Shown here: piece after piece, positions 1 through 46,280 of the stretch | How the letters are laid out: each line of letters starts with the position of its first letter | Position numbering within the stretch: position 1 is the stretch's first letter | NCBI GenBank assembly: GCA_935421135.1 | Contig: OW285189.1 | Location: forward strand, 7,337,072 to 7,401,071 | Reading direction: 5' to 3' | Source of the DNA: Bugulina stolonifera | Taxonomy: Eukaryota > Bryozoa > Gymnolaemata > Cheilostomatida > Bugulidae | DNA length: 64,000 bases | Notes under the pieces: generated by a model | Told to the model about the DNA's origin: nothing | What the model saw: only the letters and a program-made list of their open reading frames with translations | The model's database searches: none | Position numbers and translations under genes: made by a program

Positions 1-356
1 GGACCTTATAGCACCCTAAGCGCCTAGTAGTTGCCACAGCACTACTCATCTAACACTTGTTCTCTTGCACTTACTTAGCTGTTCTTATACTTATACTTAC
101 CTTGTATTGCATGTCTAACCATTCATTTGATAAATACATACTTGTATATAGCATACTGAGACATTGTACTGCTTTTTATATCCATGTAAAGAGGCCCGAC
201 CTCTCAGAATTACCTGATATTCATTTTGTATATGAATTGGATGATTCTAAGCATCTTTTGTAATAACCCGGGCTTCGGGCTTCAGGCCGCCATATTGTTG
301 CGCAATTTCCGGACGCCCCTGCGTCGTCTTTTCTCGACACTACGTCGGCCTTTTTA

Positions 357-443
357 CCGGAACTTCCTCCGGAAGTTCTATTACTATATAAAGGGCATTG
401 TTTTTACGTTTGTTGTCTCAGTTCTTGCTTGGATCTCAATAAA
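357..443 (+). promoter_or_regulatory. LTR-like core promoter with ETS sites, TATA box and poly(A) signal
   Basis: CCGGAACTTCC and CCGGAAGTTC sit back to back, forming an ETS-type palindrome immediately upstream of TATATAAAG; an AATAAA hexamer follows 53 bases after the TATA box. A TATA box closely followed by a poly(A) signal is the arrangement of an LTR U3-R junction. The same layout recurs on the minus strand at 2310-2440. Function as a promoter is inferred from motifs only. Confidence 0.45.
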
Positions 444-501
444 GACACATCTATACTTATTATACAGAGACTTTCACTTCGTAGCTAGGTCATTCTAGTT
501 G

Positions 502-987
502 TTAAACCACTACTGTCGCACCATTCAATATTTGCAAATAATATTGTTCATATTATTTCATTAAGATTGATGTGCTGTTTGTCTTTGTAAACCTAGTGGC
601 AGCCAGGATAAACACATTTGAATATTGGCTATTATGACCTCCAGTCAGTATTGAGAACATAGTTAGGCTACAGCATAAAATAGCCAAGTAATCTTACTGA
701 GTCACTGTCATTCTATAAATAGCTCTTGTGTACAGTGATAAACAAGAAAGTTACAGGCAATGCCCGCAATGAGTTGCAGGCACTATGGCTATCTCTGTGG
801 CACAGTTTATATTAACCGCTTGAGTGCTTCCAAAATTCCCAAAATACATACGTAGGCTACAAATTGAAGAACAGGGTTTTCTTGGCAGCAGCTAGGTTCC
901 CAAACACAAGCAACACATCAATCTTATTGAAATAGGATGAACAATACTATTTTGCAAATATTGAATAGTGCGACAGTAGTGGTTTAA
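502..987. mobile_element. TTAA-flanked MITE (piggyBac-type target site)
   Basis: A 486-bp block begins TTAAACCACTACTGTCGCAC and ends with the near-perfect reverse complement, GTGCGACAGTAGTGGTTTAA. The inverted repeats extend imperfectly for about 100 bp at each end. TTAA at both outer edges is the target duplication typical of piggyBac-like transposons. There is no transposase ORF. It splits LTR-like copy A: the minus-strand paralogue near 2250 runs straight through the corresponding point without it. Confidence 0.7.
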
Positions 988-1230
988 GGTCCTCGACCTT
1001 GCAACACGAACTGCCTACTAGGTCGGATCGCTCTTTTTCTCAGTATAGTTAACAAGCATAACTTGGAATCACATGGGTCGTCTTTGGTAGTTCTTTGACT
1101 ACTGACTCCGATCAATCTTTCATGTAATGAGAAGGCCTAGCACCACTCATAGGCACTTTATTCTGGGTCGGGAGTCGTCTTGGGACGACCATACTAGAAA
1201 CCAAAAACCATTACAATATAATCCATTTAT

Positions 1231-1840
1231 CACCATTGTAAGCCCTTTTTGTGCATGGCTGACTTTTTTATGGTCAAACCTCGGGCATATTTCAGCCATC
1301 TTGTTACGCAATTTCCGGGGACGATACCTTATCGCACCGCCCAACCCCCTGTCGGCCCTTTTTGCCGGAAGTTTGAATCATATAAAAGCCAGCACATTTA
1401 CTATGCTAAATCAGTTGTTGATTGCGCTTCACTAAAGCAACATCTTTCAATTTATTTACAGAGCCTTATTTTTGCAGGCAGGCAGCTCCAGCCTTGGTCC
1501 TTGGACCTCTAGCACCCGAGCTCGTCCTCCTCCTCGTATAAGTCTCTTACTACACACGTTGATGAGTATAAACCTCGAACCTTAGTCGATCCTTGATTCT
1601 TCAATGAATCTAGCATCGGGCCTACATCCCCTCTTCAACATAGATACTTTCTACACTCCTACGGAGTATAAACCATCGGACCTACGTCGACCCTTGACTC
1701 TTTAATGAGTCCAAGCATGGGCCTACGCCCTCTACAGTAACTACAAGAGCTTACTTAACTGTTCACTCTTTATGTAATGTGTGGAAGTTTACCTTGACAG
1801 CCCACTACCACTACCAAGCGCTTCCCTCACTTATGCTAAC
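1231..1840 (+). repeat. LTR-like promoter repeat, copy C (second subfamily)
   Basis: Related to the minus-strand repeat at about 2640-3385. Shared landmarks are a CAGCCATCTTGTTACGCAA block (1297-1315), CCGGAAGTTTG (1364-1374), TATAAAAG (1381-1388), a GCAGGCAGGCAGCTCCAG segment (1474-1491) and GTTCACTCTTTATGTAATG (1761-1779). No long ORF with retroelement similarity is present. Likely a solo LTR-like element of a different subfamily from copy A. Confidence 0.45.
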
Positions 1841-1993
1841 ATCGGCACCCGTGGGAAAACTATAGCACAAAACATTACAATACAATATTACTTTATCTAA
1901 TTGCTTTAATTATCTCGGAGCACATGCAGCATGAATATTATAAGTATAACCATAATATTGTAATGTTTTCAGCTAAGACAAACGGGTGCCGAT
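1841..1993. mobile_element. Short MITE with ATCGGCACCCGT terminal inverted repeats
   Basis: The block starts ATCGGCACCCGT and ends ACGGGTGCCGAT, exact inverted repeats of 12 bp, with a second nested inverted repeat (AACATTACAATA near 1868 and TATTGTAATGTT near 1957). It is 153 bp, non-coding and AT-rich. It sits at the junction between the plus-oriented and minus-oriented LTR-like copies. Superfamily not assigned because no clear target duplication was seen. Confidence 0.6.
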
Positions 1994-2585
1994 AGGAGCA
2001 CGGGTGTGGGAAGTGCTCGAGAGTGGTCTATCAAGTTGTACTGTAATGGTTTCTGTGATTTGGTGCGGTCGCCCTTGGACGACTATCGACCCAGAAATGA
2101 AGTGCCTATGAGTGGTAATAGGACTTCGCATTACATGAAAGATCGAGCGGTCTCAGTAGCCCAAATACTACCAAAGACGACCCATCTGATCTCAAGTCCG
2201 ACCTTCAGACTATACAAGGAAAGAGAGTAGTTCGACCTAGTAGGCGGTTCGCAAAGCGAATGACCTAGTAAAAGGAAGAGAAAGTCTCTGTATCAAGTAT
2301 AGATGTGTCTTTATTGAAAGCCAAGTGTAGACTGAGACAATGAACAGTAAAACAGTGCCCTTTATATAGTATAAGGACTTCCGGCCGACGTGACGTCGGG
2401 AAAAGACGACGTGTGGTCGTCCGGAAGTTGCGCAACAAGATGGCCGCCGGAAGCCCGACGGCCGACCCAAAATAGGTCGGGTTCTACAAAAGTTGCTTAT
2501 AATGGTCCAATTCATGTACAAAATGAATATCAATGGATTCTGAGAGGTCGGGCCTCTGTACATGGGTATAAAAGGCATTAAAAGA
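1994..2585 (-). repeat. LTR-like promoter repeat, copy B
   Basis: Read on the minus strand this matches copy A on both sides of its MITE. It has a strong YY1-type AAGATGGCCGCC (plus strand 2437-2448), ETS-type ACTTCC/GGAAGT sites, TATA (plus-strand TTTATATA at 2361-2368) and a poly(A) signal (plus-strand TTTATT at 2310-2315). It therefore preserves the same U3-R-like layout and provides an uninterrupted paralogue of copy A. Confidence 0.5.
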
Positions 2586-3385
2586 CTTAGATATAATCAT
2601 ATACAACAATATAGGAGTAAAGTACAACCAGATATATACATGTATGCACACAATAATGAGTGTCAGATGTAAGATACGACTGGGCGTACCATCACAGTAC
2701 TTCCAGCATTACATAAAGCGTGAACAATTGTACAGCTCTTAGTGTTGAATCTTAGGTATAAGCCCAATGTTTATATTGATGAGAGAGTGTTGAAAGTGTC
2801 TTAAACGAGTATGAGGACGAGTTCGGGCTTATGGTCCAAGGGGACCAAGACTGGAACTGCCTCCCTGCAAGAGTAAGACTCTGTAGAGTTGAGTTGAGAG
2901 ATGTAACTTCATTCAAGCCTTGCTAACAACTGACTAGCATAAGTAAATGTACTTGCTTATATACTAAATCAGTATCTAGCGGAAGTTCCGGTAAAAAGCC
3001 CGATACAGTATCGGGTAGTATGATATAGTATCGGCCATGGGTATTACGCAACAATATGGCTGGAAAAAGGCCGAGGTCCAACGTAAAACGGGTCGGCCAT
3101 TACTAAAAATGCTTACAATCATGTAAAAGATATAACATGTGAAAACTAGCATGTTCTGATACATCGGCAATGATTTACAACAAGCAACAGACTTAGTAAA
3201 TAATATTGCTAATACAGTAAGCTTTACATGATCAACTGAGATGAACATTTCTGAATAATATTCAGAAATACGATTATATGAATGTTTAGAGTCACTCATT
3301 GTGGCAAGGATGCGTCTAGGTGATAGAGTCCTCTTGATGACCTCAGCATAGGTCGGTCTAGGTGCTAGGTGGGTCAGCCTTTCAA
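2586..3385 (-). repeat. LTR-like promoter repeat, copy D
   Basis: Minus-strand relative of copy C, with CCGGAACTTCC, TATATAAG (plus-strand CTTATATA 2956-2963) and the GCAGGGAGGCAGTTCCAG and GTTCACGCTTTATGTAATG landmarks in the same order. Its outer edge near 3385 coincides with the end of the left arm of the DPYD inverted duplication. A 137-codon open frame inside it has no recognisable protein features. Confidence 0.45.
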
Positions 3386-3417
3386 CCACAATATTTCATC
3401 CAAAATTGGCTGTGTTG

Positions 3418-3492
3418 TGTATTTGTGGTTCTATGTATTCGTGGTTCTATGTATTTGTGGTTCTATGTATTTGTGGTTCGATGTATTTGCTG
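3418..3492. repeat. 16-bp tandem repeat (left arm copy)
   Basis: About four to five copies of TGTGGTTCTATGTATT lie in the last partial intron of the left DPYD copy. The reverse-complement array is in intron 19 of the right copy (38457-38590), with about eight units. The shared array and flanks show that homology between the arms continues to about 3385 and then stops. Confidence 0.8.
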
Positions 3493-3726
3493 TTTGGTAA
3501 ATAAACTAATTTTTTATAACAAAAATCAAAAGCAGGTGGCGCACAATCTTTAAGGACAATAATACAGCTTTATAAAACCTGAAAGCTTAGTACACTGTAT
3601 ATAACATCAGTATAGAATTGCTACATGTGTAATTGTCTATAGACATACATAGCAAACAGTGTATATTGCCGTTTTTAGCAATCTTATGAAAGCACACTAT
3701 TGGTACAGTTAACAGAGGACACTTAC

Positions 3727-23758
<20,032 letters not shown>

Positions 23759-24170
23759 CTCTCTGCAAAATGCTAAACCCAGTATTAATAGGCCTACAGG
23801 AGATTTGTGCGTTACATACGCGCTGCAATGGTCGGAGTTGTAGCTGCCTGGATTAGACACGTTTATTTGTTTATTATGATACTGCAACAACGAAGCCCAT
23901 TGGCTAATAAAAAGTAGCGTTAGCCAATAGGCTTATGTAATCTGCGTTATCACAGGCCCATTCGCTAACTTTACGTTTGATTAGTCAATGGGGTTCGTTG
24001 TTGCAAAACCACAATAAACAAATAAACGTGTCACACTAATTCAGGCAGATACAACTCCGACCATTGCAATGTGCAACTTATTTAGGTGACAGAACGTTCA
24101 GGGAATTAACTGCTAAATTATCGTACAAATCTGGTGTATTAATATTTCAAGATTTAGTATTGGCAGGAAG
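23759..24170. promoter_or_regulatory. Divergent promoter between the two DPYD copies; palindrome centre
   Basis: The two start codons are 412 bases apart and point outward. Sequence on both sides is near-mirror: for example GCAATGGTCGGAGTTGTA (about 23824-23841) against TACAACTCCGACCATTGC (about 24050-24067), and GACACGTTTATTTGTTTATT against AATAAACAAATAAACGTGTC. The non-palindromic spacer is about 75 bases around 23907-23982. CCAAT-type boxes are visible (ATTGG 23899-23903, CCAAT 23924-23928); there is no TATA box. Bidirectional promoter activity is inferred from layout. Confidence 0.65.
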
Positions 24171-40294
<16,124 letters not shown>

Positions 40295-41405
40295 ACTAGA
40301 CTAGGTGATGGACTGTCTCATCATATCACACGCAAACATGTTCTATACACCTTCATCAAACCTGCTCCAACCTCTCTACTTAATCATACTACTTATGCTA
40401 CCTAGACAAATGATTATAATATATATACATTGTTTTATAAGATGGACAATAATTGGAAATTATTCTATTGAGTATATCAGTATTCTTTTACCTGCAATGA
40501 TTATAAGTCTATACAATACTCTACCTTTATTATCATTATTATGAGGTGTTTTTTCGGGGGAAATTTGAACGTACAAATACTTAATTAAAACTTTGAAAGA
40601 CTGAATCATAACGTTCATATGGTTTCAATTAATGCATTTATTTCTTTATTTACTATAATTTTACTACAAGGAAGGGAGAAATATACCATAACTACAGTAT
40701 ACTATATAATATCAGTATTACTTTGTTTTCTCAATTTTTCACTTATGTTTCACTTTAATGGTAAATAGAATGACACTACTTATTACAAGTAGCTGATACA
40801 CTGCTCTAGGTTAGCAGTTTATACCCACAGGTTAGATTAGACTGGGGTTACTTTGGAATAAGGAGGGGTTGTAACTCCCAATTTAGTTTTGGTGGGTCCA
40901 TAATATTAGGTACACTGTCTCAAGTTTCTCCATTTCTAATCCTAACACACTTCTCTACAACACCATACTTTGTCAGTCTAAAGTAATAAGCATAGAGACT
41001 AGTTGGTGTATCTCTATCATAACATAGTAGAGATGTTGTTGATTGCCATATAGGCCTATTTATACCTCAATAGAGTGGAATAGGCTATCGATACGGTATA
41101 AAAACTCAACTGAGCAAAATACAATCTATGGCCTAATATGGTACAATGTCATACAATAACAATACCAGGAGAGTATTGATTATATGAATGAGTGTATCTA
41201 TGGTAGACCAATAATACGGATCATCAGCATTATGCTAACCTCCGTAAGGGACCCCCTAAACATGAATATTTGATAAATTTAAACCTAATCTATCAAATAT
41301 GTATCACCAATTAACAATGAGAAAGTGTCCATTATTTTCCATGTTATGGTAACGGTCAAATGCATCTGAGTATATCAGTAGTCATGTGATGGTAGGGCAC
41401 ATTTA
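40295..41405. other. Intergenic region between DPYD and the lectin/sushi gene
   Basis: AT-rich sequence with no convincing ORF, RNA gene or terminal repeats. It should contain the 3' UTR of DPYD and the promoter of the next gene, but no canonical AATAAA close to the DPYD stop and no TATA box near 41406 was recognised. Confidence 0.5.
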
Positions 41406-44400
41406 ATGGCTGACTTTAGCCTCATCATGAGCTGGTTGTTCGCTTCCTTCGTTATTTTGCAAATTTCCTGGGTAGTAAGTGTGTGTGACAGTGACTGGTT
41501 TAGTAGTGGTCTCTACTGTTATCACGTCTCAAACTACACAGCAACATATAAAGATGCTCAACAAGCCTGCCAGCAAGCTCAAGCCGAAGTGGTGTATATA
41601 GACGACTTCTACGAAAATGAACTTGTGGCTGCAATATCGGCATCAGCAACTGGAGAAATGTACTGGATTGGCTATGAACATATAATAGGAACCATATGGA
41701 GATGGGCTATTAGCGGTAAAACTGGTCTGTTTGCAAAATGGGAGCCAGGTGAACCCGATGGACAAGGGAAATGCAGCTGTATAACATCACACAACAATGG
41801 AGATTGGCGAGATCGCGACTGTAATATACCGTTAAGGTTCATTTGCAAGAAGCACGCAGACTGTGGCTCACCACCTCCAATGCCAAATGGAGAAGATCCT
41901 GTAACATCTCTACCGGCCCTCAACTCTAAAGACAACATCATTTACGCAGCCTTTACTATAGCCCAGTACATGTGTGCAGAAGGTTACGAATATGCAGATG
42001 GTAGTCAGCTTAAACGCTCAAAGTGTGAGATTGGAGGCAAATGGCTACCTAATGTACCAATGGACGATCCTTGCGTACCCAAGAAGTGTGCTCCCCCACC
42101 TCAATATGACTTCACAGTGTCCAATGTCAGAGTATCAGCTCAGTATTATCCGTTTGGTTCGGTGGTTACCTACTCTTGTGCTCCAGGGTACTGGTTCCAT
42201 CCATACGAGGATAGGATCAAGAAGAAATACCTCAAATGTGAGAGTGACAAAACATGGCAGGAAACCGATCAAGATCCTGACGCGATTCCATTGGACAAGT
42301 GCTCTAAAAGGCACTGCGTTCGACCAATTACGTCAAATTCTGTATCAAATTCATCTTTAAACATATTTGGTACGGTTGCTATGTATAAGTGCAATGAAGG
42401 TTTCAAGTATCGGGATAATGAGACTGCTAAGGTATTTACTTGCGGTAAGGACGCATGGCAACCGTCTGCTGAGAAGTGTATTATAAAGAGATGCGCTCGA
42501 CATTCCGTGAGAAATGCTGTAGGTTTCCCTGATTCTGTTGACTTTGACACAACTGTGGTATGGACCTGTTTACCAGGGCATAAATATCCCGATACATCTA
42601 CCCGTAAGTCTATGTATTGTCAGGCTAATGAACAGTGGGCCGGAAAGATCATGAGCGGATGTGAGAGTAAGTATATCTATATTTACTTCATCCTGCTCTA
42701 CTAAACTCTCCCATAAGCATTGTTATATTTGATACAATGCAACTGCCATTGCTATCGCCAAAAGTTGAGGCTTCAACATCTACATGTTCGTCGAAGACTT
42801 AATTTTTCAATGCAAAAGTGATTATCTAATATTCTACATTGCCGCTTAGAAATAACCAAATGTACTTGATGTTATAATATTTTCTGGTGTTAACCGCTTC
42901 CTTACCAATCACATTATTATGCCTTAGATTTTAATGCAATGACAATGTGCGTAGTTACACATGCTAACAGTGTACTTGTGCACTACAGCGATGCCATGTT
43001 TAAATCCACCGACCAATGCTTCTACAACCAATGTGCACAACTGGAATGCTTCCAAGACCTACAAATATCTTGATAACATCACTTATACCTGTATCCATGC
43101 TAAGGAAGGGTGGACCTTTCCTTCAGAAGATTCGACCAAGGAACCGAGCTCTACAAGAACTGCAATGTAGGTTGTTTGAATAAATAGGCCAGAAATTGGC
43201 CTACATATTTGTCAAACGTTGAGCTACATTCAAGTGCAGACTTGGTGTCCCAGTGTGGTTTTAGTGTTAAGACTGCTGATCGATAAGCAGATCAATAAGA
43301 AAATATTGATAGATTGTTAATAGCCAAAGTTCCAACGCCTCTCACACAATAGAATAGTACGGTACACCTGGTGTTTGTTTAGGAACTCCAACTACAAAGT
43401 TGCAGAAATATATTAATATATTTGTACCTGCAACGTCTCTAAGGCAGACATCTGATGTCACAAGTTACATTAAGCTTCCAAAGTGGCTGCGTGGCGAAGG
43501 TTATATGGGTAAATAGACCTGCGATTCAGCTTCACCGATGTCAGTTATTTTCACTTTGTAGCTAATTGCTACATCCATGTAAATCTCTCAAAAAATGGTG
43601 CACCGCACTACACTTGGGTCAAAGTGCTTTCACCTGTATTTCACCATATTGAACGTTGACCGAAATTTTACTCAGTAAAACATATTCACTATTTTTTAGT
43701 GAATAATTATACCTCTTCTTTACCTTCTTTGCATAACTATACAGATGTGGGCCGAACGCCGAATGGGAACCCAAGTATATTGGTGATTGTACAGGTGATC
43801 CAGTTGTCATAGAAACGAAGCATGCAGTGGTCCCTCCCAAGGAACATCCTCAAGCAATAGTAAGTAGTTGGTTCAATCCTTTCTACCAGATAGGTACTCT
43901 AATGTACATATATAAATGTAATTACATGTTTACGGTATAGTGTATGATGTAATAGCAAACACAAACACTGTTATTATATACTGTATGTTCATATCTTTAT
44001 ATTTATATTTTTAACACACAATGCTACCTACATGACATATACCAGTGTTTGGTATGCGCATATACAAATTTCGTAAAGAAGAGTTTGAAAATGGAGGCCT
44101 TATATAACTATTAATTGTGTGTTTGGAGATTGCTCATCGAGGTTTGTTCATGGGTACCCACAAGCTAATTAGAAGTTGTCCTCTCTCAATTTCTCTTCCT
44201 CTTTTCAAAAATTAAGAAAAAAAGAAGAGAAATTGAGAGAGGACAACTTCTTATTATAATCCATAGCTTGTGAGTGCCCATGGTATGAGGGCTTTTATCG
44301 AAATCTATTTCCTGTTGTTATTAAACAGTCAGTTTCAAACTTTCAACATTATTGTAATTTATAGCAAATTAAACACTTATTCAATCATATTCCTGTGACC

Positions 44401-45028
44401 GGCTGCCTGGTGAAACTAAATGTCTAAAACTTTTGAGTTATTCAGATATTTACACCTTGCACCTCATTATCTCTTGGTTACACCGACCAATAGCTGCTTA
44501 TTCACTCATAGCAGGTAGTAGTAACACAGGTTATATGACATCATATCCTGAGTGGCCATGATAATATCGTATATTGTTATTGTACCACCATTTTAAATTC
44601 TCATGGCTATGAACTCGGCACGAGTACATTGATTTCTAACATACATATGCTTGTAGATTGTCGGGTCACTGGGCTACATAATAATAGCTGCCCTATTTGT
44701 GGTTATTATTGTATTGGATCTGTTGACGTTTGGCAAGAGTCTGTCGATTATGAAAGAGAACCTTCATCCACCAGTAGTGAGCGATGAGGATGTGGTGGCG
44801 ACACAGCTTACTAAGTGGAAAAGTTCTCTAGCTAACAAGAAGAAACCAGACGCTGGTAAACCAAAGACTGTCATAAGCGATACGAAGAAAAAGAAACCAA
44901 ATAGTGGCTCTAAGAAGTTGACAACTCTGAGAGAAGAGAATGAGATTAGAGAGGCCAAGAGAAGGAGAGGAAGCAAAGAGACTCAAGGCAGGCAGTCGGC
45001 GAGCCCCAAGCCTTCCACTTCTGCATGA
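41406..45028 (+). CDS. C-type lectin / sushi-repeat single-pass membrane protein
   Basis: Four exons, 41406-42666, 42989-43166, 43745-43859 and 44657-45028, give 641 residues in one phase-consistent frame. Residues 1-26 are a signal peptide. A C-type lectin domain follows (about 27-151) with WIGYEH, a sugar-site triplet EPD inside GEPDGQGKC, and the closing NNGDWRDRDC. Then come five four-cysteine sushi (CCP) modules, the last split between exons 2 and 3. Residues about 519-541 form a transmembrane helix (GSLGYIIIAALFVVIIVLDL), and the 100-residue cytoplasmic tail is rich in Lys, Arg and Ser. Likely a cell-surface recognition or adhesion receptor. EPD is intermediate between the mannose-type EPN and galactose-type QPD, so ligand preference cannot be predicted. 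No one-to-one vertebrate orthologue is recognised. Confidence 0.85.
44149..44282. mobile_element. 134-bp MITE related to the 6.5 kb transposon
   Basis: Starts CATGGGTACCCACAAGCTA and ends TAGCTTGTGAGTGCCCATG, and is almost wholly palindromic (AGAAGTTGTCCTCTCTCAAT against ATTGAGAGAGGACAACTTCT). The terminal 60 bases match the ends of the element at 5142-11653, so it is a deletion derivative or a MITE mobilised by the same machinery. It lies in intron 3 of the lectin/sushi gene. No clear target duplication was seen. Confidence 0.75.
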
Positions 45029-46280
45029 GGTACATGTTCTCTGCGACACGCTGTCACACGTTCCCTTAAAAAGCGTCTGTGTCACCTGCTACCATAGGAA
45101 GTATATGTATGTTGTCATGTGCAGTCACTGTGATTTCATAACTGAAAGGCTTTTAACCAATATGCAGCAGCATTTGTTTTCTACTATGACTATTAGAAAC
45201 ATGGTGTTTTAGTAATGGCTATATGAACTGTCATACCAGTATCTTAGAATGAAATGACTGTTTATGTGAGCTAAAGTATAAAAAACACATACCTAGTGAT
45301 AACAAAAGCAGTAATGGTGAAATTTGGATAGCCTTAGTTACTTGTATGTGGTTGGAGTAAGGGCTGTCAACCAAAAAGAGAAGAGAAGACAACTTCTCTT
45401 GCTTAAGTTTTGGTGAAGAACAAAGGTTACCTCAAAATTTTTCCACTTGTGCACCTGACTCCAAAGCTGATTGACAGTTTCATGTATATGGTATGTGATA
45501 TACTGTGATATTAGGGCTGTGAACATGCTTACCAATGCACATAAATAAAATGAGTACTATATAATTATGATATAATGCACAACTGTATTATAATAATGTA
45601 TACTACATGTATTTTTGTCAATACGTAACTGTATTTGTATAATATGTATTGGATCTAAACAGACCAATAAATATATGTGTACCAAAACCATTTCAATACC
45701 AACATAATAAATTATATAGAACATAAACTGAGACAAGACAAGTCATTAGTACCTACATCTGATCTAATAGGACACTAATTATACATACAACACCAAATAC
45801 CAATAGACAGATGGTCAGAATAACTACCAGGTTTTGACAAGCAGTAGCTATGTAAAGCAAAGTAATATTACAACACACCAATAAAAAAAAACGATACAAT
45901 ATTTAATAAAATACACATAGTATAACATGTATATGTATAATGTAAATGCTTAAATATTAGTATAATAATGCAACAAGTGAAATATTGCTATTTTAAGCAA
46001 TGGCCTGTCTGTAGACTAGATTGCCACAGCACCTAAATTTTGTGTATACCCATAGTATATACTGTATGATATCAAAAGTAAAACAAAGCTTGTGACTAGA
46101 GTTATAGAATACCATGATACAACAATTCTATTTCTGCAAGGTAATATGATTTACGGATAATAAAGATAGATGACTTCTGCTACATGTGTAAACAGGGATA
46201 GATCCTACATTATGTAATTATGTATGATTACCTTATCTATAATTATACCTTGTTATATGACATCATTTTGGAGTTGTCTG
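45029..46280. other. Convergent 3' intergenic region with poly(A) signals
   Basis: The lectin/sushi gene (plus) and GGCX (minus) converge here. AATAAA occurs at 45544-45549 and 45666-45671, about 0.5-0.65 kb after the lectin/sushi stop, plausible poly(A) signals. GAGAAGACAACTTCTCTTG near 45381 resembles the inner part of the MITE at 44149. No further gene seen. Confidence 0.45.

Larger units (their letters stand above)
1..1230 (+). repeat. LTR-like promoter repeat, copy A (interrupted by a MITE)
   Basis: This stretch matches, in reverse complement, the sequence at about 1994-2585, so it is one member of an interspersed family. It carries a compact LTR-like core: YY1-like CCATATTG and GCGCAA sites near 288-306, paired ETS-type GGAA/TTCC sites at 357-378, TATATAAAG at 385-393 and AATAAA at 438-443, followed by a family-conserved tail that resumes after the inserted MITE at 988. 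No gag, pol or env coding sequence is visible. A solo LTR or a non-autonomous LTR (TRIM-like) element is the best reading; the left boundary may lie outside the window. Confidence 0.55.

Noticed and set aside
2976..3389. 137-codon minus-strand ORF as a retroelement gene
   Set aside because: It spans an LTR-like repeat including its TATA region, has no gag or pol motifs, and is interrupted in the related copies.
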